From assembly GCA_039881145.1 (NCBI GenBank), contig JAYKKI010000132.1, forward strand, positions 2,642,501-2,706,500: 64,000 nucleotides of DNA. The letters run 5' to 3'. Made by a program: the position numbers and the translations under genes. Under the pieces are notes generated by a model. The model did not search any database. It saw only the letters and a list, made by a program, of their open reading frames with translations, and was not told the DNA's origin. The stretch's first letter is position 1; every line of letters begins with the position of its first letter. Of this stretch, positions 12,690-24,235 are shown piece after piece. This stretch comes from Druceiella hillmani (lineage: Eukaryota; Arthropoda; Insecta; Lepidoptera; Hepialidae).

Positions 12690-13480
12690 GGCGTCTCGAA
12701 AGGGAAAAAGGAACCCTTATAGAATCACTCCGTTGTCTATTTGTTTGTCCATCAAGACTCTTTTCTCATGACCTATGAAGGTGTCAACTTGAAATTGATA
12801 TCAAATATTTAGATCTATGGTCCTTTAAAGTTTAAAAAAAAGCAAGCATCTAAGTCAACGTAAAAAAACCCTAAATACGGCCATTTATGCCGCATTTTTT
12901 GAAACAAATAAATCAAAACTTATAGGATACTTTACGTTGACCTAAATTTATGAAATCTGATAAGAAACAAGGCGTCACAGTATAAGTAAAGGAAAGATCC
13001 CGAAAGTCATTAATTTTTAGTTATATCACATGAAAAAACCTTTTTTTTCAGTATACGTCTCTAAAAGATTTAATAGGCAATATATTTTCGTTACGGTCAC
13101 TTAAGCTGTATATTTCAACACTCGCAAATAACTCAAAACCTATAAGGTACTTCCCGTTGACTAGAATCATGAAATTTGGCAAAATGCGTAGTCTCACGCA
13201 CAAGTTAACGAAAAAATCTTAAAACCGTTCATTTATAATTATATCACATTTAAACAATATTTATTTTAAATATGCACCAGTGAAACATAACAGGCAATGT
13301 ATTTTCGTTATAAGAAATTAAATATTTTTTAAATACTTTAATGGGAATATTACTTACCATTAAATATTTATAAATGCCCAAATGCGTTCGATGCCCTCGT
13401 AGTGCAAGTTCCACTCTCGCTTGATAGGTTTTTTGTTATGACTCGGATAACTTTACTGCTCTTGATGCGAAATCGTTCAA
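12690..13480 (-). repeat. Dispersed repeat B, near full copy with internal duplication
   Basis: Read on the minus strand it starts near 13440 with a caagcgagagtggaacttgc motif and ends near 12690 with tail blocks resembling aagtgat-ctataagggttcc. Two internal modules repeat each other: atgtgataTaact-aaaattaatg ... aagtatcctataagttttga (12910-13045) and atgtgatataattataaatg ... aagtaccttataggttttga (13135-13250). The landmark series is that of a repeat family frequent in insects. It carries no protein; the minus frame 13368-13568 is incidental. Confidence 0.7.
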
Positions 13481-14432
13481 CCGCATCTATTTGTGACATA
13501 ATACGAGGCTGCATTAATATTATATTTTGATGTGTCATATTTTTTTTATTGTGATTCACCGATTGCATCGTTTCGTTGAAAGTTTTGTTTGGTGAATTTT
13601 TTACCAGAGCGCCGGTTTACATCGTGTTAAAAACTTTCCTGAAAATGTTTTCCTGTCCCTTGTTTTCCTGATAGTATCGTAATTGACCGCCAATTTCTGG
13701 AGAAAATGAATAGTTGCATCGTAAGCTGCTAGAATATAAATGTGCAAGTTTTGGTCTTCTTTTCACAAAAGGAGTAATACGGTATTTGACCATATTTTTT
13801 AATGCTGAAATAGCGTAAGTACAAACATTAAAATAAATATATCGTACCTAGGATTTTCATTACAATGTTATAACGACTTAAAACTGACGAACTACGTTAT
13901 TCGTGAAAACACCCCATATAAAACACGACTATCTTATGACGTCACTGGCCGGTTATTTAGCTTACATTATAAGGAAATTTATTAAACGTTTTTGGTATCT
14001 CGTTAAATATTGCCTTTAAATTATATATTGCATATTATAATTTTATAATTTTTTTCTGTGGAAACTGAACTCATAAGAACTTTTTCAATATAATGAACAT
14101 AAAAATTGACACTTTTCCTATTTAAAAGTTTAGATTAATTCTTTGTTATATGCATTATTTTTTTCATCCCAAGGTTTTTCTAAGCTTACTGCACAGTTTG
14201 CAAAGCATGTTAACAAAAAAATATAATAACATATTGCTATTCCTTTGCAAACAAAGTTGCATTTTCATGCTTTCAAACGATTCAAGTCGGCCATGTGTCA
14301 TGTTTCCCTTGGTCCTGGTCACAGGAAAGAGCTTTATTCAATTTGTTCCCAAACACAACGTAGATTTTAATTAAAATTCTATTACAATCTATGTCTCTTA
14401 TTGGCAATATAAATTTCATACCGCCTGACATA
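13481..14432. other. Non-coding stretch
   Basis: Mixed AT-rich sequence with slightly GC-richer patches at about 13600-13700 and 13905-13965 (tgacgtcactggccgg). No gene; the plus frame 14150-14374 has no recognisable motif. Confidence 0.5.
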
Positions 14433-14757
14433 TTCAGATACAGACACACGCTCAAACACATGCATCCACCTAAACACGTATCATAACAAGTGTTTACACG
14501 CACGTATGCATGCGTGTATACACACACAAATATATACATACGCGTGCCATACAAAAGCACACTCATACTCACGCAAACAGAAATACTCGAGCCTACACGC
14601 ACAAATACACGCGCAGTTACGCACATATGCACGTATGCTCGCGCATATATACACGTGAGCGCGCGCAAGCTCTCATGAAAACAGGCGTTCGTAGCAAACA
14701 CGCGCGCGTTTGCACACGAACACGCACACACGCACCCGTACGCACACACGAACATGC
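14433..14757. repeat. Degenerate CA/CG alternating purine-pyrimidine tract
   Basis: About 320 bases dominated by ACAC, ACGC, GCGC and ATGC steps (for example acacgcgcgcgttt, tgagcgcgcgcaag), with almost strict purine-pyrimidine alternation in many segments. It keeps several frames open on both strands (14282-14755 minus, 14490-14678 and 14510-14803 plus), so those frames are not evidence for genes. It is unusual in this AT-rich window for its CpG content and could adopt Z-DNA. Most likely a decayed (CA)n microsatellite. Confidence 0.85.
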
Positions 14758-14951
14758 TGTACTCTGGATTTTACAACATAAAATTTTGTATTATTGCGTT
14801 TAATTGAATTTACTCTCGTTATTAGGGTTTAGATTATTTATATTCGAACTTGTAATTTTTAAGAGTTACGTACATCAAGCATATATCTCCTCCTCACTTT
14901 ATATTTTATTCCAATTTAAAATAAAGTGGACTTACTCAACCTATGTCAAAA
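14758..14951. other. AT-rich spacer
   Basis: Nothing recognisable. Confidence 0.5.
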
Positions 14952-15165
14952 AATAAATTGGAAAAAAACCTGTCACACGTAAGTATTAAACACGCTGGCG
15001 CAGGTAAATGGAATGGATATAATTTCAACAGACATTGAGGGAGCGACGGGAAAAGTGGATAAAAGTAAAAGAAGGCAGCCGGTGAACAAATAACAAGGAA
15101 AACGCAGACATGATCTGCAGGTAATCGAATGGAGAGATAACATTTAAAGGTGCGAGTTTTTCATG
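14952..15165 (+). repeat. Duplicated GC-richer block 1, copy a
   Basis: About 214 bases that align along their whole length with 19926-20147 in the same orientation. Shared landmarks in order: cctgtcacacg/cctatcacacg, aagtattaa, ggtaaatggaa, ggatataatttcaa, agacac/agacatt, atggataaaa/gtggataaaa, gccggt, caaataacaaggaaaa, atctgcaggtaatcgaatgg, agataacatt. Identity by eye is nearly 80%, highest in the right half. No shared open reading frame. Candidate paralogous conserved non-coding element; a degraded transposon is the alternative. Confidence 0.8.
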
Positions 15166-15850
15166 ACTGATATTAAGCAATGATAAAAACGTAGTTAATA
15201 TCAAAAATATTGCTTGTGACATTTTTCTTTTAACACGGAATAACATTTTTTATATATTAGTAAGACGAGAAATTTGTAAAATTTAATTTTTATTTTCTAT
15301 AAGTAAAGAAAAAAATACTTCTAAATGCCAATATTTAATTTTAAGACCTCTCGCCAGTCGTAACACTAATTTAAAATATTAAAAGACTTTATACTAGAAG
15401 AAACCAGTCATTAAGAAAGAATAAGAAATTTAAAATCATTGATAAGTATTTAAAATCATTAATAAATAACATCATTTTAGTTCCTTGCAAATAGCTAGAT
15501 TTTGCAATATTTTTTAACCCTTTGGGAAAAATTTATGACATTACAAAAATATAAGGTTAAAAACAAAAAGTTGACTAAATATCTAGGGTACCTTGGCATT
15601 AAGTAAAAAATATTCCATTTCATAATTTCTTCTAGGTAAAATTTCCTTAGTAGGCTTTCTTTTTCTATTTTGTTACGTTTACTTCAATTTCATTTTTCTA
15701 CGCTGTGGCGTACCACAATTTTAAATAATTACCATTTCTCTCTTAAAGTTAAAATATTTATTTTAAAGGGAAATAAATATGAATATTTAATTTTTTATAA
15801 ATTTAAATATGTTAATCGTAAACCTGCGGTTATTAGTAATTCCATCAGGA

Positions 15851-15900
15851 AATAATGTTGGAAATACAACTTTTTCGAAAATTGTATTTCCAATATTATT
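15851..15900. repeat. Small inverted repeat (foldback)
   Basis: aataatgttggaaatacaa (15851-15869) and ttgtatttccaatattatt (15882-15900) pair with one mismatch around 12 bases. Confidence 0.85.
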
Positions 15901-16352
15901 AAAATTCCTTTAGAGATTTTAATTTATATTTATGATTTTAAAATTAACGCAATAACTTTAAAGACATGACACAAATTTGTCAGAATGCGAACTAATAAAA
16001 TGTTAGTCTGACAGACTGAAAAAAAAAAACGAGTTTAAACTTCATCATTATTTTTCATAGTAATATTTGCATTTAAACAAAAAGTTACATAAGTATTTTT
16101 GGCTATAAAAGTCCTGATGTTATAAGTCACACAAACATAGATTTTTAATTCTCTTATTTATAAATTTATAAATATCTCTTCTCCAAATAATTTAGTAAGT
16201 GCAAAATTATCGCAACGCGAACAAGGTCCTCAGTTTACTGGATTATTTTCATTTATTGTACTTATATTTATAATATAATTTAGTAATAGAACAAAAAATT
16301 AGCTTTGAGCATTAATTTTATACGATGCATCAAAATAATGTTTCTGGTTAAA

Positions 16353-16390
16353 ATAAAAGTATATATAAAAATATTTATATATACTTTTAT
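16353..16390. repeat. Perfect small inverted repeat
   Basis: ataaaagtatatataaa (16353-16369) and tttatatatacttttat (16374-16390) are exact reverse complements with a 4-base loop. Confidence 0.9.
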
Positions 16391-17486
16391 ACATATCTAA
16401 GAATATTTAAATATTTCCAATATAAGATACGAGTTAACTTATTCTAACTTTAGCATGGCAGAAATTAAGTTATCATCTAATAAATAAGACATACCACAAT
16501 AGTAAAAAGTCAGTAATGTGGGTAAGTTATGAATTGTGAGGATAGAGAATTACGTCACATAATTATCGAGGATATGGGGGCAGAATCTATGGTATTTACT
16601 CAAAACCATTCATTACATTCATGCTCATGTTAAACAGCCCTTAAAGGCATTCGTTTGAACTTAGACCACGTATTTAAAGGTATTTATATTCATTTCAAGT
16701 ATTTATTTCATAAAAGTATTTCGTACAAAGCCCTTGAAGTTGCCTTTGCTGGTTTTCAGTCGACTTCTTTATAAAGAAAACCCTCTTATTTTCATTTGAA
16801 ATGTACGAAATAAATGTTCAGACTTTTAAGTTAAGTGAACCATTAAGTCGAGTATTTGTTTAGTTCATATGTTGAAATACCAAGCAAATCTTATTATTTT
16901 ATATGGAATCTCAATCTCAAAGTAAAATAAGTGGCGCGTTTTATTCTATACGTAAAATTCTGCAGTGAACGTAAGAGTCCTTATTAATGAGCATGTAATT
17001 CCAAACATGTAACTTAAAATACCGTCATATTTTTCACCGTCCGTCTCTTTGCGATATGTGGTATGAAAAGTAATGAAAATTACCCTAAAGATATACCTAA
17101 AAATACTACATTGATCTTACAAGCTAAAAATATGGCATATAAACGACTTTATTTCAACTGATACACATTCATATCTCACTACAGTTGTACTCATATTTTT
17201 TAAAGGCGCTCTACAAACTTTCTATTTCTGGCCTTGTTAATAATAAAATCTACTATTTTATCTTTCTTCTTTGTTATTTTGCCTAAATTCCAAAAATGAA
17301 TAAGCCGAATAGAAATAACCTGGTTTTCTATTTAATAGAATAGGATTAAACAAACTTTAAATGTTATTACAATAACCATAACCGTATTCTAAAAAAAAAA
17401 TTTTCGTAATTAAAAAAAATAATTGGAAGACGCTATATCTTTTCTATAATTTTCTATAATTTGATCAGAGTATATAGAACTTCAAA

Positions 17487-17487
<1 letters not shown>

Positions 17488-17535
<48 letters not shown>
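17488..17535. repeat. (AT)n microsatellite
   Basis: About 48 bases of alternating AT. Confidence 0.95.
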
Positions 17536-17536
<1 letters not shown>

Positions 17537-17569
17537 TCGTATTAAATATAATAATACTCAACCATATTT

Positions 17570-18030
17570 ATAGGGTAATTTTAGGTGGAGGCAAATTTTT
17601 CTGGGAAAAATAATTTAACCCCATAAATAGCGTGTTATATCGCTTGGAATAATAAGGGCCTAAATAATACTTTTTCCATAATATTAGGTAGTATGTCTTC
17701 AGAGATATATTGAAATACATTCAAAAAACAATGTCCACCACCCCCTTATTCCCAACATTTCACGACATAAAATTTTGAAAAAATAAGGTTTTTGGAAACT
17801 TATGGAAAGTTTGTAGGAAAATTATGGTATTAATCCTAAATATTATTATTTTTAAAATATGCACTATATTTTACACCTGTGAAAGGAGTTATAGTAAAAA
17901 ATGCCCTTACGTGGTGAAAAATTAACATTTGTGAAAAGTTCAATAGAAATACCAAGTTCTTATAAATATAAATGTGCAAGAAAACTTGGTAGTGCGAGTT
18001 CTACTCTTGCTTGAGATTTTTTTTTTCTTC
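17570..18030 (-). repeat. Dispersed repeat, related to repeat B, minus orientation
   Basis: The right end (tagtgcgagttctactcttgcttga, about 17982-18015) matches in position and sequence the 5' end of repeat B at 13390-13440 read from the minus strand, followed by a similar T run. The interior contains ccaccccctta-like and cacctgtgaaaggagtta-like modules resembling those at 8840-9130. Confidence 0.55.
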
Positions 18031-18498
18031 ATTTTTCCTGCTATCCCTAATGATTTTTTATTTCCATATTCCAAGTGTGAATTTTTATTCGTAGCTTTCA
18101 AATTATTCTACATCTCTTACCTTTAAACATCAAAATCGGGTTGAGTTGAAAATTGTTTATGATATTTATGGCATGCAATATGTAAAAAGTTGCTTAACAA
18201 GCCCATTTTTATTATCTGCATAAAATTGCATTGTTTTACACCAAGTTAAAAAAATTATTTCTTTGTTTAATAACTTATGTTGATTGTTATTTTCTTATTT
18301 CTATGGATGCGATAACATTAAATACGTAATTGTTTTTTCAAAGTAATACTATAGAAAAATGAAGACAAGCAAACTCATCTGCAGTAACATCAAATGTTAA
18401 ATGTCAGTTCTTTTCAATATTTAATTAAAATACCGAGTTCAGAATTTAAAAAATATTAATACATGAGAAGGTAATCATTTCCGGAGACTTTACGGAGA

Positions 18499-18582
18499 TA
18501 ATTTATTGGAAAATATTTGAATATTGCTCGGTATCTCGATACTGAGATACCAAGCAATGTTCAAATATTTTCCAATAAATTA
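18499..18582. repeat. Inverted repeat, pre-miRNA-sized hairpin
   Basis: Arms of about 39 bases (18499-18537 and 18544-18582) pair with about three differences around a loop of about 6 bases: gaatattgctcggtatctc on the left faces gagataccaagcaatgttc on the right. The length and nearly continuous pairing would suit a small-RNA precursor, but the very small loop and perfect ends equally suit a foldback duplication. Confidence 0.85.
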
Positions 18583-19225
18583 CTTTTAAAATTGTTAGGC
18601 AAACATTTTACTAAATTTCGTTTAACTATTAATTTTTATGAAATAAAAGTTTTTGAAATAATATACGAAAACCAGTGAGTATGAATCGCAATTATATTGA
18701 AAAATATCCGCACCTGTTTACGTTAAAATAATCATGAATGAGAATTGATACTGTTAAAATATTAAACGCATACTTTTAAATATTAATAAATCCATGTTTA
18801 AGTCAGTTTAAAATTAACAGAAGATACCGACAAAGTTTTGGAAATTCTGTTGAGGAACTCGTAAAAATGAACATATAAATCTTATGCGTGCTTTTTATCC
18901 ATTACGATTCCATTACAATTATAAATTGAAAATGATAAACTAAGTAATACAAATAGCTAGACTATATATGTGCATTTTCTTCTCATAGTACATAACTGAA
19001 ATATTTCATTGCCCATTTTTAGAACTTTTCTCAAGTATTCAATAAGCTCTAATCTATTTTAAGTTTTATATTTATAATTGCTAAGATGTACATATTAAAT
19101 AATTATATTTAATTTCTATCAGGTTTTGAGCGGACCCCCATAAATTTAGAAATAAATTTATAAGTGTACTGTTCTTTTTATTAGACAAAATGAATTATTT
19201 ATTATGGAGACCAAAAACATTTGTT

Positions 19226-19268
19226 AAACTATCTATGGAACACAATTTATTTCCATATCAGATAGTTT
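19226..19268. repeat. Small inverted repeat (foldback)
   Basis: aaactatctatggaa (19226-19240) faces ttccatatcagatagttt (19251-19268), pairing apart from a 3-base bulge, with a 10-base loop. Confidence 0.75.
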
Positions 19269-19925
19269 GTTTTGAAACGAACTGTATACTTCAACAATAA
19301 CTGTTCATTAATGTTATAATTTTACTTGTATCAAAATCGTAGCCAACTGAACGAATTTTATCTTCAAATATTAATAAAATCTAAAAATAACATCTTCCCT
19401 TCTAATCTTGTTTCCTAAATTATTCAAACTGAAATTATTTTTGTTCTTCCGTTTCATGTCATAGAGTTCTGTGAATTTAATAATGCCTCTTTTTTGTATG
19501 GAAAATACAATTAATGACTTGTGGCAGAATTTAGAAAAGCTTTAGTACATAACAAAGAGTAATGAAGGTTTAAGACACACAAGTTGAACAGTTTTAGTGC
19601 TATTTACACTTAGATTATATTTCAGTGGTAAAAACTCGTTTGTAAATAGTTTATAGACAAAAATATAAAAAGCTCGTTCAAAAAACATGAAAATTCCAAG
19701 GTTTTCAAAACATTACAATGATATTGTTGTAAGAACGATATTGCGATTGTTTAAATGTTGTAAAGAAATATTATATTTTTAATCAATGTTAAAATTGTTG
19801 TATTGGATTCCAACATACTTATGAAAAATATTATTTCACAGAAAAAAACTACGTTCACTCTTTATCGCAAACATTATTATTCTTATCTACAGTAAGTGCG
19901 TTCAGTATATATAATATATATCAAC

Positions 19926-20147
19926 AAATAAATTAAAATAAAATACCTATCACACGCAAGTATTAAGCATTCTGGTAAATGGAACGGATATAATTTCAAG
20001 AGACACCGCGCAGGTTGAGGGGCGATGAGAAAAAAATGGATAAAAGGCGAAGTAAGGCGGCCGGTTTACAAATAACAAGGAAAAAGCAGCTAGAATCTGC
20101 AGGTAATCGAATGGGAAGATAACATTCACAAATGCGAATATTTTATG
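19926..20147 (+). repeat. Duplicated GC-richer block 1, copy b
   Basis: Direct-orientation partner of 14952-15165, 5 kb away. It retains the caaataacaaggaaaa-agcag and atctgcaggtaatcgaatgg cores; the left part differs by short insertions and deletions. Confidence 0.8.
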
Positions 20148-20542
20148 TCTGTATATATCGACGATCTGATTACTTCCTTAACTGATATTGGTGAAGGCGA
20201 CAAACCTAATTTAGATTGGGGTGTGTACTTTTCCAACAGTTTCCTTGAGGGGTAGTTCTTTTTCTTTATTTTGTTTCCTTTATGTATTTATTTTTATGTA
20301 TTCTTTTATTACGTTCTTTTTAATCAAAGTATCAGAATATGTGTTTAACAGGGCAAAAGTTCAAATGTTTACACGCACATTCCGTACAAAAGCGGTCTGT
20401 AAAAGGGGATCAAGTTTATTAAAAATGAAGCGACTATCAAATGCGCATATGCGGAAAGCATATTTGAAAGCAGTTATACCGAAAACGTTCTAATTGTACA
20501 TTAATAATTTGAAGATCGAAGTATAAAATTTAAGGGTAATGA
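20148..20542. other. Non-coding stretch
   Basis: The plus frame 20221-20493 begins with a hydrophobic run but shows no recognisable domain and no splice context. Treated as chance. Confidence 0.45.
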
Positions 20543-20720
20543 TGATATATATCTTCAAAAGCAAATTATTATTTAAAAAATGGAAGGATAAATTTAAAGG
20601 TAATCATGAAATATATCTTCAAATACAAATTAATATTTTGAAAATCGTAAAATTACGGGTAATAATGATATATATCTTCCAATGTAAATTAATATTTTGA
20701 AAATATAAGGGTAAACTTTA
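20543..20720 (+). repeat. Minisatellite, ~60-66 bp unit, ~3 copies
   Basis: The anchor atatatcttc recurs at about 20545, 20611 and 20670 (periods 66 and 59), each time followed by caaattaatattttgaaaa-like sequence and preceded by gggtaatgatg-like sequence. Confidence 0.85.
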
Positions 20721-22489
20721 CGGATAATTATCACATCAATCATGAAACCATTATTAAGTTATAAATAATTTGAACTTCAAAGGCAGCAAAGAGTTTATAC
20801 GAATCTGCGGGTGTCAAATGTGCCAACAGCAAACGTGTAAATTGCAAACGTTATTTGTTTACTTAAATCATAAAAGTACGTTTCAACTACGCTTTTCGAA
20901 TATACAATTATTTACAAAATGCTATGAGCATTTGTAGATTTCTAAAAAAGTTCTAAATTCCATTTTTTTTAAGTTAGTCTGTTCATATCATAAAAAAAAT
21001 TTAATTTACTATATTGTACGTCCACAAAAGTCCTGTAAGCAATAAATAAAGCTGTCATATATTTTTAAAATACCTGCAATATATATAATCACAAAACTGA
21101 AAATACGAACGCACACGCTGAAATATAAATGAACAGGTACGTCATTAAAACTAATAAAATAATATAAAGGTTTATTTTCATTATTTTAATCCCGGACATT
21201 TTGTTCTGAAGCGAAATGCGGTTGTCAATTTCGTGCATTGTTAAATACTAAAACGTCTCGCATTACATTCAGGAATCATCCCTTAATATGCACGTATGCA
21301 CAGTATATTATCCTACAATATACCAAATTATAAATGGGTTGGATAGGACAAAAAAAAAGAATTTATCGCAGGGTCGCACATGGGGCAGTTATTTTTGTGA
21401 AAACGTCGATCGTGTGTAGTATAGGGAAATTAAATATTTTTTTTTAATTTTCGATCGTTTAATTCATTTTCCACTGATATTTAATGAATACAGGGTAATG
21501 GCATAAGATGTAGGAAAAATACGCCTTTAATTTTTTTTAATGTCTTGCCAATATTAAATATATTACTCGTTAATCGTGGGTTCAATTCAGGCATGCGTAT
21601 GTTATGACGTCTAGCAGCCACAAATAAACTTGTATTACTGTACTATATATTCTTTCTCTTTAAAAATAAGGCCAAATAGGCGGCTCTGTGCCTACTTTTA
21701 ACCGAGTTATTAAAATTTTGACACGACAGGAATTGTCGCTCTTTGGAGCACGATTGTCTCCTCACAACCATTAAAAAATTAAATTTATTTCTTAAAACAC
21801 TAAATTTATTTAAAAACGATTTCAATATAATTTCTCGTTAATTATTTTTTAATAATTATGCCATATGGAACAAAAAATTAAATTCGAGAATATTTAAATT
21901 TTAAGTATTTATTTAATGAACTCTGATATACAATTTAAAATAAATTAAATTTACTTTAAATAAAAAAAATTGTTTAATTATTTCAAAATTGTTATATAGT
22001 AGTAATTCACTATAATTCTTAAATTACTTGACTTATACCAAAAGCTAGCAAATTATTTTTTGCGAAGTATTAATATTATTTTTCGTAATTCCATTTTGTC
22101 ATATTGGTTCCATTTAACTAAAATCTAAGATATGTTGTTATTACATATAATATTTCCTATTGAAAAGTAATAGGTTTGTTGATGAATTCTAATTAAAAAA
22201 TTGATTTTATTTGAAAAGTTATTTTAAAATTATTTACGGACATATAATATACACCCCGAGATATATAATATACAACAGCGACTGAAAAAAGTGTTTTCAT
22301 TCTCATCACCTACGCTACATACATATAAAGTAACATAGCAGGCTCATTCCCATCACCTACTCTACACACGCATATATATATTTACATGAGGGTAGATTGA
22401 GACTTATAAGGCGAGGTTAAGACTTGCTGTCAAAATTTTTTTTCAAAAAGTTTATGTGTTACACTAAATTTAATTTAAGTATGCAACAT
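20721..22489. other. AT-rich non-coding stretch
   Basis: No gene; the frame 21643-21825 (minus) has no motif. At 22305-22375 the phrase catcacctac-ctacacacacata occurs twice about 45 bases apart, just outside the mariner fossil. Confidence 0.5.
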
Positions 22490-23530
22490 TATTATCTACT
22501 ACTTGTCGCCATATAGTTGGAAGTGACAATATGCCTTTCATGTAAAATTTCGGAGACTGATTCAAAAAATTTTGCAAGGTCGTTTTGGAGATCTCCCTTA
22601 ACGTAGAATTTTTTTTCATATAAATGATTAATTAGAACCCTGAATAAATGGCAATCGGAAGGTGCAACGTCCGGTGAATATGGTGGCTGAGTGAGTAGAA
22701 CCCAGCCTAGCTCCTCTAATTTATCACGAATACGTTTTGCAACATGTAGAATAAAAGAAGAAAATGGAAAGAAAACAGTTATCATATAGAAAATAAACTC
22801 AGTCACGTTGACTTCTCAATTTGTTAGCTAATCAGTCCAATTGTTCACAGTAAATATCTGCAATAATTGTATATCCTTTTGAAAGCAATTCTTGATAAAT
22901 AATGCTCTTGACGTTCCACCAGCAGCTAAACATTACCTTTTTGACACTTATTTCAGGTTTGGATATTGAAATTTCTTGTTTCTCCGACACCCAGCCATTA
23001 ACGTTTGCGTGTGTGTTAGCGTATGTAATACACTCATCATCGCCAGTTACTAACTGATTCAGCCAATCGAAGTTATATTTCGATGTCAGTAACTGTTGAT
23101 AAGTATCAACTCTGCACGGAAGGTGACTGATCACAACTTGTGGGATATTCACACACCGTATTTTGAAACTTTTCCCATGTCGAGCAAATGTGTTTCTATG
23201 GTGCCATGATTGCAGTGCATATACACACGTACTTAGTTATGCCATTCGATATATAAGAGATATGAGCTACTTGTAGTAGCTCATCTGCCAATTGTCGAGT
23301 CGTCAGTCGAGGATCTTCCTCAATTAAGCTTCGTAATCGTTGAACATTCAATTCAACAGGATGTCCTGTACGGGGTTCGTCCTCAAGATCGTAGTCCTCA
23401 TTCCTAAACTTTCTGAACCAAATCATTGCCGTGGCGTAAGACACCGTGGACACTCTCATCCTATGACATATAATATTTGTGGCAGTCTTTGCATCGTGAC
23501 CCACACGAAATTCCTAAAATAATAAAATCC
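22490..23530 (-). pseudogene. Broken mariner transposase (SETMAR/cecropia-like)
   Basis: Minus-strand remains of a mariner transposase, normally about 345 residues cutting and pasting a ~1.3 kb element at TA sites. The N-terminal helix-turn-helix part is at 23270-23515 (GHDAKTATNI, FRNEDYDLEDEPRTGHPVE, EEDPRLTTRQLADELL). The catalytic part follows at 22832-23152 (VDTYQQLLTSKYN, VTGDDECITYA with the first Asp, KVMFSCWWNVKSIIYQELL). The C-terminal part is at 22492-22806 (HVAKRIRDKLEELGW, YSPDVAPSDCHLF with the third Asp, the D of the DD34D triad). The segment that should carry the second Asp (HDNAR-type motif) is lost between about 22740 and 22830. The frame also breaks at about 23270, where a foldback and extra sequence interrupt it, and again near 23160. 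Terminal inverted repeats were not identified. Not functional. Confidence 0.93.
23219..23284. repeat. Insertion and foldback inside the mariner
   Basis: The perfect hairpin atgagctac / gtagctcat (23262-23270, 23276-23284, loop ttgta) sits exactly where the mariner reading frame stops matching its family after LADELL. Next to it, 23219-23252 matches 23705-23738 at about 30 of 34 positions (acacgtac-tagttatg, ttcgatat), so sequence of non-transposase origin seems to have entered here. Confidence 0.6.
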
Positions 23531-23659
23531 GTATTTTATATCGATTTAATTCCATTATCTTTTATGTAATTCACTTAAAGCATCGGCGCTGAGTCTTGTC
23601 AACTGACGGTAAAACCTTCCAGAATCTTTCTGGAAAAGTCCTGAAATTGTGGCTGCAAA

Positions 23660-23661
<2 letters not shown>
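23531..23661. other. Flank of the mariner
   Basis: Probably includes the 5' non-coding end of the element; no terminal repeat could be defined. Confidence 0.4.

Positions 23662-23711
<50 letters not shown>
23662..23711. repeat. (AT)n microsatellite
   Basis: About 50 bases of alternating AT, explaining part of the plus frame 23596-23826. Confidence 0.95.
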
Positions 23712-23714
<3 letters not shown>

Positions 23715-24160
23715 GTACATAGTTATGCTGTTCGATATTACAAGTTCAACAACAAAACAGATGTTACAATTCCCTCGCTATATTCGTCGTAACTTCTCGT
23801 TGACCCTTGGCATTATTAAAGTATAATTACGAAGTTTCGTTAAACAAAATTGACCTATCTTCCATGACAAATAGTCTAGGTCTTTATTTATCAAGTCGTT
23901 AATATTATATTGATAGTGATCCTTAATGAGAGAATAAAGAGGACGCCATTCGGTATTAAAATTTTAAAAAAGTCATCAATTCAATTTGACAGCTCACGAA
24001 AAAGTTTCTTTATTTTACGAAAATATTTTTTCCTCGTGTAGATTATTCTGCAGTCACTAATGCCTAGTGCTATAAGTAGTATAATTTTTAAATAATCTTT
24101 AATGGGAGAACTATTTGAAAAAAAGGAATTTTACATATTAATGTATGGGCGGAGATAAGC

Positions 24161-24213
24161 ATTTATTTATTTATTCACGTATAATAAAATTTATTTATTT
24201 ATTCACGTATAAA
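24161..24213 (+). repeat. 28 bp tandem duplication
   Basis: atttatttatttattcacgt plus tataataaa, repeated immediately with an almost identical second unit. Confidence 0.85.
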
Positions 24214-24235
24214 AAAAACTTACTGACATATCATA

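Larger units (their letters stand above)
15166..17487. other. AT-rich non-coding stretch with two hairpins
   Basis: No gene. The frame 15670-15855 has no motif. Contains the foldbacks at 15851-15900 and 16353-16390. Confidence 0.5.
18031..19925. other. AT-rich non-coding stretch with hairpins
   Basis: No gene or transposon fossil seen. Contains the foldbacks at 18499-18582 and 19226-19268. Confidence 0.5.

Noticed and set aside
14282..14803. 157-residue minus-strand open frame and overlapping plus frames
   Set aside because: They lie on a CA/CG alternating repeat whose composition rarely gives stops; the translations are Cys/Val/His/Thr-rich repeats on both strands.
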